From contig JARWIR010000051.1 in assembly GCA_029959085.1 (NCBI GenBank), forward strand, positions 372,001 to 436,000: DNA of 64,000 nt, in the 5' to 3' direction. Positions 47,880-58,187 of this stretch are shown piece after piece (the first letter of the stretch is position 1; each line of letters opens with the position of its first letter). Made by a program: the position numbers and the translations under genes. The notes under the pieces are model-generated. The model was not told the origin of the DNA. It saw nothing but the letters and a program-made list of their open reading frames with translations, and searched no databases. Source of the DNA: Nemophila menziesii. Taxonomy: Eukaryota > Streptophyta > Magnoliopsida > Boraginales > Hydrophyllaceae.

Positions 47880-48985
47880 CGTAGGCACCACACTGATGCC
47901 AAGAGAAAGGGTATGTAGTAGGATAAGCCAGTTGAAGAAGATAACAAATCGAGACCTCTGAAACACAAGACAAGGGTTGCCAAATATCATGAGGTAATTG
48001 AAAGAATGAGAGCCTTAGAGGAGAAGCATGAAGAGGTGTTAACAGCTTTGGGAAAATTCACAAGAGAGTTGGTGCTTATGAAGAACATACTTGATAGGGT
48101 GAGCAATTCACAACATGTCACCTACACGATGCTTAAGAAAGGAGCCCAACCGGACACAACAGTGAACAAAACCAGCCTAGTGCTGGCTAAGAGACGTTTC
48201 TCTATCCTTTTCTCACTAGTAGTGTATATTAGCTCATTTTCTTTATTGAGACTTTTCGAGTCGGGGGACACGACTCATTTTTTAGTTTGGGGTAGGGTTC
48301 GTTGCCTCATCCTAATTGTTTGTTTCACTGCTATCAATAAAATTAATTAAGGGTTGTGTTGACTGTAGAGTATTTTAAATGTCCCCATTAAGCATGCTTT
48401 TTGTAAATTTATGATAGAAAATAGTAGACCTTCGGAGTTAATGTAAAACGCACTTTGATTAACATTAAATAATGTATAGGAAAAATTAATGAACAATGCA
48501 AAAGAAGTAAGCTTGTACACAAGGAAAATGAGTGGTCTGTAGAACGTGAGATCTAAATGAGTAGAGAACCCACTTAGTTATGAACTAGAGGCAAGCTACG
48601 TAACTAGGAAAATGATAGAGGCAGTTCTTTGATAGCCATTTGAAACTTTTTAACTTTCTAACCGTGATTAATATTATCCTTCTTAGCCATAGTTTTAGCC
48701 TTTAAGCTTTTCTTTTGTCGCCACGATATAAGCCATATCCCCCTTAGTTTATTAGGCATTCCCATTTGACCTGCACTTGAATCACGATCCTGAGACTTCC
48801 CGTCTTGAGATTGAGTTTGGGGTGGTGGGTTTCATTATTGGGAAATTAAATTGGGAGGGAATTTTTATGCATTTGTATCTATGCACAATTATTGATGATA
48901 TATTATTTTGTACCCTTTGCCGGGGTCTTTGGGAAAAAAAGAAAAAAAGGGAAAAAATAATAAAATAATAATTTATAAGAGACAT
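47880..48985 (+). pseudogene. Athila/Tat-type element 3'-internal fragment
   Basis: Parallel in order to 61690-62520 of the element at the window end. Both share TTTTCGAGTCG...GACACG.CTCATTTTT with AGTT.GGGGT, later TTGAGTTTGGGGTGGTGGGT, and then CCCTTTGCCGGGGT. A plus-strand frame at 48006-48350 begins MRALEEKHEEVLTALGKF, a charged helix that may be a remnant of the element's protein. No LTR or primer site remains. It abuts a minus-strand LINE. Confidence 0.65.
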
Positions 48986-49043
48986 GACCATTCACATCAA
49001 CATGATGGTCAGGGATATCTTATACATAAAAAAAGAACAAAAA

Positions 49044-49045
<2 letters not shown>

Positions 49046-49091
<46 letters not shown>
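49046..49091. repeat. (AT)n microsatellite at a LINE break
   Basis: About 22 AT units. The LINE-F reverse transcriptase frame runs straight into this repeat and ends. Confidence 0.9.
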
Positions 49092-49093
<2 letters not shown>

Positions 49094-49800
49094 ACTTGGA
49101 CTTCCGTAACCTCCGCAAATAAGAGCAAGTCATCTGCAAAAAACATATGAGATATCGGGGGACCTTGACGATGGAGGAGAATAGGCAGCCATTCTTCCCC
49201 ATCACAAAGTCCCTGAATTGATATAGACAACCTCTCCATACATAAGACAAAAATGTAAAGGGAAAGAGGATCTCCCTGCCGAATTCCTCGATGTGGTGTA
49301 AATGCTTCAAGAGGCTCTCCATTCCATAGCACGCTCATATTATTAGACGACATAGCAGACATAATGAGTCTTACCCAAGACTTCGGAAATCCAAAAAAGG
49401 ATATTGTGTCCTCAATGAATCTCCAACTTAACTTGTCATAGGCCTTAGCTAAATCAATTTTTAGCACCATAAACCCTTTCTACAAAGTGATATTTTTCAT
49501 ACGGTTATCGATCTATTGGACGAAAACCACATTATCAATAGTAGACCACCCCGGGAGGAAACTACTCTGATTAGGACCAATCCGTTTAGCTAGAAGTGGA
49601 CGAATTCTATTAACCATAGCTTTCATGATAAAATTTATCGGTACGTTAATGAGACTAATAGGACAAAGTTGTCCCACTACTTTCGGATCTGCGACCTTCC
49701 GGATAAGATGAATAAGCGTCTTATTAAGGCTAGAGTATATCCTCCCCTCCCACATCGAATCTTTAATCATATTACATATATCCGGACCCACGTTTTCCGG
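49092..49800 (-). pseudogene. LINE-F reverse transcriptase, N-terminal half
   Basis: Minus strand. At 49513-49791 are INKTLIHLIRK-like SLNKTLIHLIRK, then PISLINVPINFIMKAMVNRI and GPNQSSFLPGWSTIDN. After a small gap, 49092-49470 reads KIDLAKAYDKLSWRFIEDTI, IRQGDPLSLYIFVLCMERLS and the catalytic box HMFFADDLLLFAEV. The thumb, zinc-binding and RNase H regions are missing because the frame enters an (AT)n run. Confidence 0.88.
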
Positions 49801-50437
49801 TAGAACACTGCTGAAATTCCATCCATACCCGGAGCCTTATTCGGACTAGATTGGAAAACCGCCACCGAATCTCTTCCTCAGTAAATTCTTACGCCACTAG
49901 TTCTCTTTCCCATTCCTCCCGACGGCTCCCATACGGTAATGCATACAGACCCATAAACTTAATCTGATCAGAATAAATACTAACAAAATAATCACGTACT
50001 AACTCACACAAAGCCGTCTCTTCTTCTACCCAATTATCATTCTAATATTTTAATCACTGATTTTTTTTGTTCTTCATTAGCGTGGCTAAGTGATAGAATC
50101 TTGTATTAAACTCCCCAGATCGAATCCAATATTCCTTAGAGCGTCGGAACCAAATCATTTCCTCTTTCGCAAGAACGCTAAGATACTCCTCTCGAAGTCT
50201 TTTACCCAAGTCAAGAAGCGATGAGTTGTATGACCATTGTAGTGAATAAGTGATACCCTTACATCTAGCTAGCAACCTCTTCTTTTTCTTGTTCAAATCA
50301 CCGAAAGTTTCCTCCTTTCAATTCAAGAGACAATCCCTCATATTAACCAAGCTCTCCCCCAGATCCAAACCCTGGAATTTCCAATTTTCTTGAACAAATT
50401 CCTTGAAATTATAATATAAACACCGGGCATTTTCAAA

Positions 50438-51175
50438 TCAAAATATCCTTTTTATATTTAAATGCTCGAACGACACTACCTGTATTAATATAGGTGCGTG
50501 ATCTGAATGTCTTCGGTCTAGATGCAATACCTTAACCGAAGAAAAAAGTGAAAGAAAATCAGAATTCCCATATGCCCTATCCAAACGCCGTAAAATTCTA
50601 TGTCCCCTATTCCACGAGCCACACCAGGTGAACCTCGGCCCTTCGAATCCCAAATCCGTTAAATCACACCCATGTCGCCACTCTTCGAACTTGATCATTC
50701 TTCTGGTAACCCCTTGTTCCCCTCCTTTTTTATCCACATCCTCCCTACTTGATTAAAATCTTCCACTATCAACCATGGCCTCCCAATATTACTAAAGGCC
50801 TGACTAAGAACATCCCATAATGGCTCTCTATCCGGTGACTTAGGCCGCGCATAAATAGCAGAGAAAATCCATGATTCGCAGTCACTTCTTGACACTTCAA
50901 TATTAATCACCTGTTTTCCAGCTGAAAGTACACGCACCCTAATATCCGAGTCATCCCAAAGAAGCCATATACATCCCTTATAATTTTCCACCTCCACTCT
51001 TTCCGAGTTTGGTTTCCCTAAACTCCGAACAATTTCATTAGCCTTTGTGCCACTTATTCTAGGTTCCACTATGACCGTAAGCCAGACTTAATGATACACA
51101 TTATCTCACTGACTACTCTTTGGAACTTATCTGCAAAAACGCCGTGACAATTCCACACCAATATATTCAACGGCT
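50438..51175 (-). pseudogene. LINE-F endonuclease domain, frameshifted
   Basis: Minus strand. ILVWNCHG at about 51150-51175 opens the endonuclease. Then come GCIWLLWDDSDIRVRVL, WIFSAIYARPKSPDREPLW and a GDFN-like VEDFNQVG at 50770-51000. After a frame change near 50700 the C-terminal part GPRFTWCGSWNRGHRILRRL and HSDHAPILI follows to 50460. The order is typical of an L1-type endonuclease. Confidence 0.85.
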
Positions 51176-51199
51176 AAGAAAGACCTACCCAGCTCTCGC

Positions 51200-53110
51200 A
51201 ATTCCTACTCTGTGTTAACATAGAGGAAACAAACAATTTTAGAATAAAAAGACTAAGAGGGTTTGCAACATACATGCCTATCTCCCTCAGTGGTTTTTGG
51301 TACAAACTCCATTAGTTCGTCATTTTCATGCTCCTCCAATTGTGTCTCCGGTACTATCGAAGGATTATCTTTCCCCGGTCCGCTGGAATTGCTTCCATCA
51401 TTACTGGAGGAAATCTTGTGCCGCTGCCGGATCCATCAAGCGGATCTTCTACTCTACAATCTGTTGAAGAAAAAATTCAGCCCCCGCATCAGCCCGACCA
51501 ACAGTCCCACGCGAGTTGGACAGCCACTGGTCTGTCCTCAGTTTCTCAGAAATTGCACTATAAGTCCCTGGAATTTGGATCGCTGCCAATTCCTCATTTT
51601 GGTGTTGTTCACTTATATTTTTTTTCCTATTTCTTGTTCGCCAGTAGCACCCTTATTTCCATGTCCATGACCATTTGCACCCTCTTTAACATTTCCTCTA
51701 ATATTCCCAACAATAGCCTTATCAACTATTTCAACAAAATTGCCCCCGGCCAAAGCTTCTTTCCCCTTTCGTTTTTTTATATTTTCTAGCACCCGAAGAT
51801 CTCGCACCTGTTCCATTATCATATCCTTTTTTCCCTCGAAACTTGTTACTTCCGGTATTGACGTGAGTTGACACCTATTCTCAAAATCCGGCGCCACCAA
51901 TATTTTGTGACCCCCTCCATTTCTAGTCTCTCTATTACCCAAAGATCGACCATTTTTTTGTTTTTACCTCCTGAATTAACAACTCTTTTATTCCCTCCTA
52001 AGAACCTCAACTCAAGTTCAGTAGTAAAGTTATTATTTTCCTCAATAAATAGACAATTGAACCTAGATCCTATCTCTTTTCTCGACCCTCATAGGTAACC
52101 ATTAATATTATTTCCACTATTATTCTTATTCTTACCTTTTCCAACCCATTAAACAGTCATCCATTCTCTGTTGGTATTATTCACCCTAGTGTCCCTCATT
52201 TTTTTTCTAGGTTGTTCCACAATTTTATCCTCTTTATTACTTTCCGAATATTGAGAAGTCTAATTTGAGTTTCCTTTACATTTAGCTTTCTGGTGACCAA
52301 ACTTCCTGCATTCGAAACACACAAGGTGGAGTCCCTCATATTCCACAAAACATACCTCCCCTCTTATATGATTTTTGGGTATGAGCGCTTTGTTTAAATC
52401 AAGTTCTACTACGAGTCTTGTGTAATTACTTTATTTTCTGGTTTTGGTTAAATGATCAAGTCTATCTGTCTTACCAATCAAATAACCATTTTCCGAAGAA
52501 TGCTTGTCGTATAATTTTGCATTCCAACATTTGAAATTCGGACCCACACCGTAGTAGTGGTAATCGAGTCCACGTGTGGTTTAAAACTAGGCGTCTGTTC
52601 CCTTACCACTAAGTAGTGATCATAAATAAGCCATGGTCCGCCTGTTAACCCAAAATCACAATCCTCTTTTATAGCAAATTTAACCATGAAGTATCCATAT
52701 CCAACATCAACTAGTTTTATCATCCCCTTCGGGATTCATATATGCTGTAATTTTGCTACCAAGTAATTGAAACCTACCTTATAACCCAGAAGCCTAACTA
52801 CTACCGTGTTAATCCAAAGTTGAATTCTCTCAGTTATTTCCTCTCTGGACCTAAGGACTTGTGGAATTTCACAATTTTCTAGGGGAAATCATCCTTAATT
52901 GAAGACAAGAGATCATTTCCAAAATTACTATTTCTGTTAATCTTAATTTCTCCATTATCAATGATTTGCGGAATAACTAAATTTTTACCCGTTAAAGCAG
53001 TAGGCCAACCTGAGTTTTTCTTTGGCGGAATGACTGTTGCGGCGCGAATCGATTGCCCAATTGGATGCATATGTTGATTTTGTATTAACGCCACATCAGC
53101 CTCGACCTAG
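51200..53110 (-). pseudogene. LINE-F ORF1 (DUF4283 and zinc knuckle), broken
   Basis: Minus strand. The N-terminal part (52879-53094) leads to the DUF4283-like block MVKFAIKEDCDFGLTGGPW and FKPHVDSITTTTVWVRISNV at 52478-52723. A zinc knuckle CFECRKFGHQKAKC lies near 52280-52325. A Gly/Lys-rich C-terminal tail lies at 51613-51942. Frameshifts separate the pieces. The predicted protein would be the RNA-binding partner of the ORF2 product. Confidence 0.8.
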
Positions 53111-53389
53111 CCATTTTATTTTGCCTTGCCACCGCCGCCGTGAGGGGCGAAAATTGTTCTTGCTCGTTCGCCGGCACTGCAATGGCCGCTGCCATCTCCG
53201 AATGATTTCCCTCCCAACCATCGACAACCATGTTGTCTTGAGTTCGCTCCATGTGGTGATGGCGCATACCCGCCCACTTTGTCAAGAAGGCTTGGAATCA
53301 TTGGATCAGATAAAGAAGAAGAAGTTATTTTGCCTGTAGCGGCTAGTTTTTGTCTTTGTTTTTAGAGAAAACTTTTTTTAAATTTTTTA

Positions 53390-54068
53390 AGAGATGCTTC
53401 GCTATTTTGCTTACACAAGCACAATTTCTTTATTTTAACTTTTTTATTTATGAATAAGGTTTTATACTCTATTGGGTCTCGATTTGGAAATACCTATGAT
53501 TATTGGCGTACCCACTATTTTAATATTCTTTTTTATTTTTATTTTTATTTTTATTCGAATAATAATAATTAAAAAAATTGTTTTTTTGCTTGAAATCATA
53601 TATATATATAATTTAAATAGTTACAATTATTTCACCTCGGAGGGTCCATTGCAACTAATTAAGATACTTGCCATTTGTATAGAAATACAAAAATTCCAGT
53701 TATCAAACAATGTGATAAAAAAAATATTTTTTAACCTAATAGGCAGCAACCATGTTTCTATCCTTAGTAATAAAAGGGAAGATGGGTCTAGTCTACTCAG
53801 CATATTACAAACAATGTGAATAATTCTTATTTTACCTATAAAAACATATATTCCTTCCGAATCAATGCGAAAAAACACTTTATATGTGATTTATTATAAT
53901 TAATATACATAATTATAATATTATATATTAAATGTTATAATAAACCTCTGCAGTCTTGTCTACTATCACGTAAAAAGCACTATCTTTTTTAAAAAACAAT
54001 GAGTTATGGGAAACTTCTCATAACTCAAAATTTGAATTATGAGAAACTCTCCATCACTCTAACGGTTC
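53390..54068. other. AT-rich unassigned DNA with one arm of an inverted repeat
   Basis: The 17-mer TATTTTACCTATAAAAA at 53828-53844 is the exact reverse complement of 54069-54085. No ORF is supported. Confidence 0.5.
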
Positions 54069-54079
54069 TTTTTATAGGT

Positions 54080-54082
<3 letters not shown>

Positions 54083-54173
<91 letters not shown>
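54083..54173. repeat. (AT)45 microsatellite
   Basis: About 45 uninterrupted AT units. It directly follows the second arm (54069-54085) of a 17-bp inverted repeat. A near-copy, TCTTTTATAGGCAAAA, follows the array. Confidence 0.95.
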
Positions 54174-54176
<3 letters not shown>

Positions 54177-54179
54177 TCT

Positions 54180-55230
54180 TTTATAGGCAAAAAAATAATA
54201 GTTGTAGCGAGAAAGAATTAACTCTAACTTGAGAGGTTTCTTGGGTATTAATCCTTTTTTTATATTATCACATCCATCAATCAACGATGAGAACTCCGAT
54301 GATCAATAGTTGACTTCTACAAGTTTTTTTCCATGGCGGCTGTTTGTCAACTTCAGTGGTCAACACCAATCAACCCCAACAAATTCTTTTATACAATTCT
54401 TATATAAAATTATATCGTTATGATACTTTACGAATTTTTCAAAATCCTTGCAAAAAAAAAAAATGTATCAAACTACAATTAAAATATTATAATTGTAAAA
54501 CTTGTAATTGTTAGAAATCTGTTTTACTACTACAAAATTCTTGAAAACACACAAAAATAAATTAATTAAGAAATAACAGTATTAACAAGATCTCACATGA
54601 TCAAATTAATATAAACACATCACATGATCAAATTAATATAATCAAATCTCTTGGTTTTTTTTTTCAAAAATAACTCCAATAACTTGTAACTCTTAAACCT
54701 TCAATCGAACCTTAACTAGTCATTAGTAGAAGCTATTGGAACAAAAAAAAAAACTAGTCATTAGTAAACCGAAAATAAGAGAGTTCCAAAGTTTACTACG
54801 AGCTATAGAACTTTGACAAAAAGGCTTAATTGACCTTATATGTCACAGATCCAAATCGTAACTGTATTGTACAATCTTTTAAGCCATTCACCACCACTGT
54901 GTGTGTATGTTATTTGCAGAAGTAAATAAAAATTAAATCCTTATGTATTTCATTATTTTGCAATACCTCAGACATAACTCACATCTTCTTTTGATTATCA
55001 ACATATTATAACTCATGAAATTTTTTATAATATTTGAACAAAAATTAGATTAAGCATATCTTATGATCACAAATCCAATCAATTAAAATATTCTCAGCAG
55101 CCAATTGCTAAACTTAATAATCTGAAGCATACATAAGAGTTTATTTCGCATAACCATCTACTAAGTAGTAAGTAATAACAGAAATAAAAATAGATTCGAT
55201 TCATATGAGCTGCTTCATTGATTCATAGCT
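54180..55230. other. 3' flank of the mL43 gene and unassigned AT-rich DNA
   Basis: Contains a short direct duplication of CACATGATCAAATTAATATA near 54594-54640. The part next to 55231 should hold the mL43 3' untranslated region. No other gene is supported. Confidence 0.4.
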
Positions 55231-55746
55231 TCAAAGCTTCAAAGCTGTTGTCCATGTACCTTGTACACTAGGATGTTTAGTTGAATGTCTTGTCCTTAAC
55301 TTCACTACTTTTCTTCCTAGTGAATTTCTAAGCCTTGTAGCACACATAAGTACTTCTTCTGGTGTAAGATTCTTAACACATACAACTCTCTCATTTTTAT
55401 TCTCTATAGATAAAATAAACATTAACACAAGAGCAAAAGCAAAGAAAAAAGTCAAATCTAATTTGACTTACTGTATAATCCCTTTAATAGTGGATGTTGA
55501 CCACGGTTAAGCTCAGTAACCACCTCAAGCTGAGGATTAGTTTCTTTCAACGCTGGTAAATGAGTTTCCATAAATGCCCTGAAACAATAAATTCGCATAA
55601 CACAAGGACTAATGGTGCAATTAACTAAAAATGAAAGATAATAATAATTAATTAACTCGGGTTTACCTGATTCCTCTGCTACTTCCTCCCCAATTGCAGT
55701 AACTTACAACAAGCTTCTCAAGCTGCCATACACCCCTCAATGCCAT
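55231..55746 (-). CDS. mL43: Mitochondrial large-subunit ribosomal protein mL43 (L51/S25/CI-B8 family)
   Basis: Three minus-strand coding exons, 55667-55746, 55472-55578 and 55231-55403, join in phase at GT-AG borders to give a complete 119-residue protein. It starts MALRGVWQLEKLVVSYCNWG. The middle reads PALKETNPQLEVVTELNRGQ, and the end has VVCVKNLTPEEVLMCATRLR and KHPSVQGTWTTALKL. This matches the plant protein of the thioredoxin-like L51/S25/CI-B8 family, a component of the mitochondrial ribosome, in length and wording. The coding start directly follows an acceptor (TTATCAG), so a 5' untranslated exon is spliced on from about 55966 upward. No cleavable targeting peptide is obvious, as is usual for this protein. 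No frame damage is seen, so the gene is probably functional. Confidence 0.95.
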
Positions 55747-55965
55747 CTGATAATCACCAAAAAAAAATTAAAAAATTAAATCGCTCACTCTAACCGTAAA
55801 GGCAAATCATACGACCCATTTTAGGATTTGTATAAAAATATAATAAATATCACAACTGTAATTATACTTAAATCAGATCATTTTGAAAAATTGTAAAAAG
55901 TGATGATATTAGGTTAAAAATAATTCAATTTTTTAGAGTTTCAATGGTGAAAATTAATTTGTTAC

Positions 55966-56045
55966 CTTAATTTGGGATCTTCGATTGTTGATGGCGTAGC
56001 TTAGCCGGGTTGATGATGATGGTGGAGAATGGACGGCGGTTTACT
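55966..56045 (-). other. Probable 5' untranslated exon of the mL43 gene
   Basis: On the minus strand ATCCCAAATTAAG is followed by GTAACA, a good donor (exon end 55966). The matching acceptor is just before the ATG at 55747-55748. The upstream limit is a guess. The GC-richer sequence near 56000-56045 fits a leader. Confidence 0.5.
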
Positions 56046-56059
56046 TGTGCAGGAGAGCG

Positions 56060-56643
56060 GCTTGGTGCGGAGGTGAGTGTGACGAGATTTCTATTTCTTT
56101 TTTGTTCCGATGCGTTTTTAGGTTTTACTATCATGTTTTATTTTTATTTATTTTTTCGAACATAAAAAACTGTTTCATTGTTTTTCATTTATTTATTGAT
56201 AAATACTTATTAGAAATTAGAATTATCTGCTAAAGAGATAAAAAAAAGAGTAAAATACATCCACTAACTCCTAAACTATGACTGACCGATTGTCTTCACT
56301 ATTTTTTACAGATTGCTTTCTCCATTAAGTCATCATATGTAGGTCATGTGCTATATTTTTTTAATTAAAAAATTATTTTTCTGATTTAATAGAAGAAGGA
56401 CAAAATTGGCATTTATTAACCCCTAACATATATAAATAAAAAATTAAAACAAAAAAATAAAAAATAAAACAAAATTAATCTTTTAAATGAGGAGATGAAG
56501 AACCCTAATTTCTGGGTTCTTCACATCAATGGGCATACCCCTAAATGTTGTCACTTATAAAACAAAGTTAGGGTACATTCGGTCATAATCCTGACTAAAT
56601 GAGGTCCGCAGAGAAAGATATCAAGGTCATCTTATTCCATAAC
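56060..56643. other. Upstream flank of mL43 with MITE-like sequence
   Basis: Around 56255-56420 the wording (AAAATACATCCACTAACTCC ... AAGTCATCATATGTAGGTCA) resembles a type of non-coding element common in plants. The ends were not resolved. It ends at the 5' LTR of the retroelement. Confidence 0.3.
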
Positions 56644-58058
56644 TGATGTCTCCTCATTTGTGATAGATTTATATTAGGATGAGACATCATTTTTAGTGAT
56701 TTAGAAGTCATTATAGTCGATTTTCTTGAGAAATATTACACTTTCCTATTTTGAGTCTTGATTTAGTAAAATAATATTTTTAGAGCATATTGGGTTTAAT
56801 TATTTATTTAGTGTGAAGCTTTAAAGATAATTATGGAGATTAATTAGATTCCAAGTCAAAGACTACAAGATATGGAAAGAGATAGACATGGTAATTGGAG
56901 ATAAGGAAAGAAAAGCTAAAAACATGGAAAAGGAAAAGCTGCCTTAATCCTGAATTTCTGCACCTACGACCACAAATCAGCTTATATCTCAAGAACGGTG
57001 TGGAATTTGGAGAAACGGTCAAGAGCAAAGTTGAAGAGCTTTCCGAGACGATCAATTTGGTGTACTCATACGCGTCAAACGGATGAATATTGAAGCTGTT
57101 AGAGCCAAAAGAAGATCGGACCTGATTTCATGTTTTTAGGGTTACGAATTTGAGTTGGGCTTGGAGTCCACTACTTACTTCTCCTTCAAGAAAACGAATT
57201 AGGGCTTCCAAGATACCTATAAATACACCCTCTTATCATTGTAAACATGTCCTTGCTCAATTGCAAAGTATAGCATTAGTCTTTACTTATATTTTCTTAG
57301 TTTTAAACAATAGCTTAGTCCTTTAGTTAAATATTCATCCTTAGAATCAAGCTATTCATCCAAGAAGCAAGTTGACCTATAGAAGAAGACAAGAAGAAGA
57401 AGATTGGAGCCTGACAACCCCTCTTCTACATCTCACCTTCTCTATACCTAGAGTAATTAGCTATAGATCTATTCTCAACCATATTTCTAAGCTGTTATTC
57501 TGTAAGTTTTACTTTGAATTGTTGGATTATTATTTTGTTCTTTAAATACTATTTGTTTATTCTAATTGGTTAAGCTTGGCGTATATTGTATTATGTGTTT
57601 TGACTTATTCCCCTAGATCTGATCAATCTTAGGATTATTCTTAGTTATTGACAACACCACATAATCGTCTAGTGTGACTAGATAGCCACTAAGGTTTGTT
57701 GCAATCCTGGTTAATATATAATGCTTAATGTGACAGGTTAGAATAACAATTTAGTAATAGACGTAGTAATCCTAATCTATTTGACTCACTTTCATATTTA
57801 GTTATTTGTTTTGTTTAATTGTTTTATTTATTTATTTGCATTAGATAGTTATTTATCTTTTCATATTTTAGCCAAACATCTAAATTCATCTACGCTTGTT
57901 AGACATAAGTTGATTTAACGGATACAATCCCTGCGAACGAACTTGACTTATCATTAAAACTTGCATACGATCTGTGATACTTGCAGTGAGTTCCGTGGTT
58001 ATCAAGGGTGTGTGACTCTTTATTTATCTATTATTTTATCACACCTTTGCCCCCACCA
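56644..58058 (+). repeat. 5' LTR of the Athila/Tat-type element
   Basis: A 1415-bp LTR from TGATGTCTCC to CCCCCACCA. A promoter TATA box (CTATAAATACA, 57217-57227) lies about 570 bp from the left end, and a TTAAAACTTGCATACGATC block precedes the end. Positions 56644-57422 appear identical base for base to 63222-64000. The 5-bp host duplication cannot be tested because the right end of the element is outside the window. Confidence 0.93.
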
Positions 58059-58064
58059 AGTTTT

Positions 58065-58082
58065 TGGCGCCGCTGCCGGGGA
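58065..58082 (+). promoter_or_regulatory. Primer binding site complementary to tRNA-Asp
   Basis: TGGCGCCGCTGCCGGGGA lies 6 bp after the LTR. It matches the complement of the plant tRNA-Asp 3' end (TGGCGCCGTTGCCGGGGA, recalled) with one difference. Athila and Tat-type elements typically use this primer. Confidence 0.85.
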
Positions 58083-58187
58083 TTTATCTTTAAGTTAAAT
58101 CTATTTTGTGTTTATTTAGTGTAGAAGTTTTTATTTGTTTTCAGTTTTACGCGTTTTCTTTTTAGTCTCTTCTCAGGTTTATTAGGT

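Noticed and set aside
47880..48985. Functional host gene around the 114-residue frame
   Set aside because: The same sequence order occurs in the internal 3' region of the retroelement at 61.7-62.5 kb.
54072..54284. ORFs made of repeated Ile-Tyr
   Set aside because: They are translations of the AT microsatellite.
56840..57086. Small ORFs repeated at 56.9 and 63.5 kb
   Set aside because: They are identical only because they lie within the two LTRs; both strands are open by chance.
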